Assembly: GCA_021324035.1 (NCBI GenBank)
Contig: JAJPJU010000239.1
Location: forward strand, 1-16,725
Source of the DNA: Spartobacteria bacterium
GTDB lineage: Bacteria; Verrucomicrobiota; Verrucomicrobiia; Chthoniobacterales; UBA10450
Reading direction: 5' to 3'
Length of the DNA: 16,725 nt
Part shown: one piece after another, positions 14,494 through 16,725 of the stretch
How the letters are laid out: every line of letters starts with the position of its first letter
Position numbering within the stretch: position 1 is the first letter of the stretch
Program-made: the position numbers and the translations under genes
Notes under the pieces: generated by a model
Databases searched by the model: none
Seen by the model: only the letters and a program-made list of their open reading frames with translations
What the model was told of the DNA's origin: nothing

Positions 14494-15621
14494 TTACTTT
14501 TGCGCTTCCAATACCTTTTTCGCCTTGCAGCACGAACCTTCGGTATCGTGAAGAATTAACTCAGCGTACAAGCGAATGTCCTGGTCTGGCGGGACCTGAC
14601 CGCCGGCAACTTTTTCGACCTGCAAATTTTGCAACCATTCGTCAGTCACGCCGTCCAGATGAACGAAGGCGCGTTTGGCCAGATCGGAAACGTCCGTCGA
14701 TGGACTCAACATTCCGGCGACTTTCATTTCCGCTGCCGCTGACGAAACGGCAGCTTCGCCGCCGGAAACGCTCGGAACGTAACGCAAATGGGAAAGGGCA
14801 ACCGTGTTCAGCTCCGGATTTGACGCGAGGTAGCCTTTTTCCACCGATAGTCTCGCCGCCGCTGCAGGATTTGTTTCCACCCATTTTGCGCCTTTAAGCA
14901 GCGCGCGCGTCCCCGCCGCCGCCGCCTTTGGATTCAATCGCAAAAACTTTCCATTCACGATGACTGCGCAGCAGTACTCGTCCTTGTAGGGAGCGTCCTG
15001 AGCCTGGTCGGCAACGTTCTTCACTTTGCCCTCAGCAATTAACAGACTACCGATCGGCTCCGAATCTGCGATCGCGTCAATTTCGCCTTTGTCGAGGGCG
15101 AGACCAAGTTCTCCGGCTGGAAATACGCGCCAGGTAATTTCTTTCGAAGGATCAATCCCATGCGCGCCAAGCACGCGATTCGCAAATATGAAAGGTGGAG
15201 TTCCCATTCCGGGGACGCCGATACTCTTGCCGCGGAGATCTCCGATCGAATTGATCTTGCCGTTCACCGCCGCCTGCACCCGCAAACAACCGCGATGAAT
15301 TCCTCCGGTGAATTTTACATCGAGGCCCTGTTCGATCGGTTTAAGAAAATACATCACCAGGTGATGCGTGATATCGAATCCCCCGAGCGCGAGGATATCT
15401 TTATAATTCGCCCATTCACATTTCACCAGACTGACATCGAGTCCTTCCTCTTTGAAATAACCGTTCTCGACTGCGCTAAAGATCGGCGCTTCGCAGGTAA
15501 TGCCAACATATCCGACGCGGATTTTGTTGGACGTGGAGGCTGAATCGGAATCCTTATGGCCGCAGCCCGTTATACCCAGACCTGCAAGCACCACGACAGC
15601 AGTTATTTTTGCTCCCAACAT
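14494..15621 (-). CDS. ABC importer substrate-binding lipoprotein (NMT1/SsuA-like), cysteine-rich
   Basis: With the ATG at 15621 the protein is 375 aa. It has a lipoprotein signal and lipobox ITGC (C20), so the mature protein is lipid-anchored outside the inner membrane. The binding fold shows IRVGYVGITCEAPIFSAVENGYFKEEG near the N-terminus, GDLRGKSIGVPGMG (127-140), and the hinge region LDKGEIDAIADSEP (176-189), typical of NitT/TauT/SsuA-type solute receptors. Cysteines at 43, 68, 112, 217, 218, 364 and 365 are unusual in number. The ligand is unknown; nitrate, sulfonates, pyrimidines or another small anion are family options. An upstream in-frame TTG at 15657 overlaps the previous gene's TGA and follows a purine-rich GGAAAG; it would add 12 residues before the signal. 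Confidence 0.9.
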   Translation of the reverse strand: MLGAKITAVVVLAGLGITGCGHKDSDSASTSNKIRVGYVGITCEAPIFSAVENGYFKEEGLDVSLVKCEWANYKDILALGGFDITHHLVMYFLKPIEQGLDVKFTGGIHRGCLRVQAAVNGKINSIGDLRGKSIGVPGMGTPPFIFANRVLGAHGIDPSKEITWRVFPAGELGLALDKGEIDAIADSEPIGSLLIAEGKVKNVADQAQDAPYKDEYCCAVIVNGKFLRLNPKAAAAGTRALLKGAKWVETNPAAAARLSVEKGYLASNPELNTVALSHLRYVPSVSGGEAAVSSAAAEMKVAGMLSPSTDVSDLAKRAFVHLDGVTDEWLQNLQVEKVAGGQVPPDQDIRLYAELILHDTEGSCCKAKKVLEAQK

Positions 15622-15653
15622 CGATCGCAAGTAATCGGGCGGGTGAGACTTCG

Positions 15654-16622
15654 TCAACGTTTCTTTCCGGAACCTGTTTCTGGATGACGGAGATAAAGAT
15701 TCATTCCGCCAACGTCTACGATCCCGAAATTCCAGGACAGATACTCTTCGCCAAGAAGACCAGCGCCTACGTCCGTGACAATGCGCGCGATTACTACTTC
15801 GGCATCGGGAATTCGAAAGTCGCCAAGCCTCAGCTCCTGAACCCGGCCGATGTTGATCCCTATCATACCCGCGTCCCTATCGTAGACGCGCGTCTTGAGA
15901 GGCAGAAATGAGACGCCGCTGCTACGCGCGATTGGCTCGGCGATCAGAGTACCGCTTGCGCCGGTCTCCACGATCAACTTCGCCGGATGTCCATTGATGC
16001 CCGCATCGATCTGTAAATGATGCCGCTCGTCCCAGCGCATCGGAATCCTCACGAACCCCCGCTGACCGAGAAACGCCGCTAGTTTTTGCGATGTCGCTGT
16101 CGAGGGTCCTTTCGGATTCACGTAAATCATCTGCCGGCCGCAATCAATGATGGCTCCAAACTGTGTCATCTCGTGGGCTCCGAATAAACCGTCCAAGTGG
16201 GGGCCCGGCCCTGCGTTAATCTGGCTTTCATCCGCAACTGTGATCGGAACATCGAGGAATGTGCAGTTGCCCATTACCAGATTAGCGATGTGCGCGACTC
16301 CGTAATGTCCCCGTTTCAATCCCCAAATGCCGCCGACTGGGATGTGGCTGTTTCTGACCTCCAAACGCAGCTGCTCAATCGTGCCCCAATCGATCAAAGT
16401 TCGCGGCGATCCAGTATCAATCATAAGCGCGGTGCGGCGTCCGTTAATGATGGTTGTAGCAAACAAATGGTTTCCGAGGCGTCGCTGCAATTGCGATCCA
16501 CCAAAACCTTCACGCTCCAAAAATGTTTTTAATGAAGCAGGCGTGCTTGCAGCAACAGCAGGAGCAGTCACGCCGAGCCAAAGAGCGGCGAAGCCGGCCA
16601 GCTCAATAAAGAACCTTCTCAT
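15654..16622 (-). CDS. Secreted retropepsin-like aspartic protease-fold protein (two domains, second degenerate)
   Basis: The 322-aa protein has an N-terminal signal peptide (MRRFF, hydrophobic core, AVAA near 22-25). It has two retropepsin-type halves: LMIDTGSPRTLID (67-79) with catalytic D69-T-G, and LIVETGASGTLI (216-227), where the aspartate is replaced by E219. Each half also has a later hydrophobic-hydrophobic-G segment (DGLFG, 144-148; AGLLGEEYL, 287-295). Bacterial proteins of this kind sit in the periplasm or are secreted and may be peptidases or peptide binders. The ATG at 16622 follows GGATGA; an in-frame TTG at 16631 is the alternative. The gene lies 32 bases before the binding-protein ATG in the same direction, so co-transcription with the importer is likely. 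The function of the pairing is unknown. Confidence 0.8.
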   Translation of the reverse strand: MRRFFIELAGFAALWLGVTAPAVAASTPASLKTFLEREGFGGSQLQRRLGNHLFATTIINGRRTALMIDTGSPRTLIDWGTIEQLRLEVRNSHIPVGGIWGLKRGHYGVAHIANLVMGNCTFLDVPITVADESQINAGPGPHLDGLFGAHEMTQFGAIIDCGRQMIYVNPKGPSTATSQKLAAFLGQRGFVRIPMRWDERHHLQIDAGINGHPAKLIVETGASGTLIAEPIARSSGVSFLPLKTRVYDRDAGMIGINIGRVQELRLGDFRIPDAEVVIARIVTDVGAGLLGEEYLSWNFGIVDVGGMNLYLRHPETGSGKKR

Positions 16623-16661
16623 TTCATCCAACCGTCTAAACTTTGTGCAACAATCAACCGG

Positions 16662-16725
16662 CTACAACAGCTGGTAAGGATCGACATCCACGGTCGCGAG
16701 CACGTCCTCCGGCAACGGCAATTTC
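16662..16725 (-). CDS. priA: C-terminal end of probable primosomal protein N' (PriA), partial
   Basis: A minus-strand frame enters from the right edge and ends at TAG 16664-16662. Only 20 residues are present, ending TVDVDPYQLL. The terminal 'DVDP + short hydrophobic tail' is characteristic of PriA, the 3'-to-5' helicase that restarts stalled replication forks. The stop is 39 bases upstream of the next minus-strand gene. The call rests on this short tail alone, so it is moderate. Confidence 0.55.
   Translation of the reverse strand, partial: KLPLPEDVLATVDVDPYQLL

Noticed and set aside
1..16725. CRISPR arrays, transposases, phage or toxin-antitoxin genes
   Set aside because: No regularly spaced repeats, no transposase or integrase motifs and no small paired toxin-antitoxin ORFs were seen on either strand.

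Overview
The window reads as a gene-dense bacterial chromosome segment. There are no phage, transposon, plasmid or CRISPR genes. Sampled lines in the flanking genes are about 58% GC, while sampled lines in the block 8253-12349 are about 42-45%. Many genes overlap by a few bases, several use GTG starts, and Shine-Dalgarno motifs are weak or absent. The gene set (rhamnose-type epimerase with a zinc-ribbon insert, CBS-MgtE protein, YfhO-like and DUF2142-like membrane proteins, membrane-anchored SUOX-fold protein) would fit a soil Verrucomicrobiota or Acidobacteriota-like organism. That placement is inference from gene style, not from a marker gene.

Layout. (1) 1-4488, plus strand: a tightly coupled operon made of the tail of an unknown gene, an SDR nucleotide-sugar epimerase, a CBS-MgtE cation transporter lacking the usual N-terminal domain, a family 2 glycosyltransferase and a polytopic membrane protein ending in a molybdopterin (SUOX-fold) domain. 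(2) 4496-6288: mutM (minus) and trxB (plus) diverge from a 59-bp gap, pairing oxidised-base repair with thiol redox control. (3) 6287-6370: an intergenic repeat of 9-nt units with inverted arms. (4) 6377-8244, plus: a GT4 glycosyltransferase coupled by an ATGA overlap to a GNAT acetyltransferase. (5) 8253-12471, minus: two large GT-C-like membrane proteins (YfhO family and DUF2142-like), AT-richer than the rest, with a plausible promoter between them, a 12-bp perfect hairpin inside the first codons of the YfhO gene, and a possible 41-aa leader ORF before the second. (6) 12606-12678: tRNA-Thr(UGU), plus. (7) 12688-16725, minus: the tail of a probable priA, a secreted retropepsin-like protein with two domains, and a complete NitT/TauT-type ABC importer (lipoprotein, permease, ATPase) in one directional cluster.

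How the genes fit together: regions 1, 4 and 5 share a cell-surface glycan theme (nucleotide-sugar epimerisation, cytoplasmic glycosyl transfer, polytopic GT-C-type transfer and possible acetylation). Region 2 is housekeeping redox and repair. Region 7 is uptake of an unidentified small molecule, whose binding protein is unusually rich in cysteine. I did not find a clear novel defence or mobile system. The most unusual items are the polytopic Tat-like SUOX protein, the hairpin in the YfhO coding start, the intergenic 9-nt repeat element, the Cys-rich binding protein and the degenerate double-retropepsin next to it.
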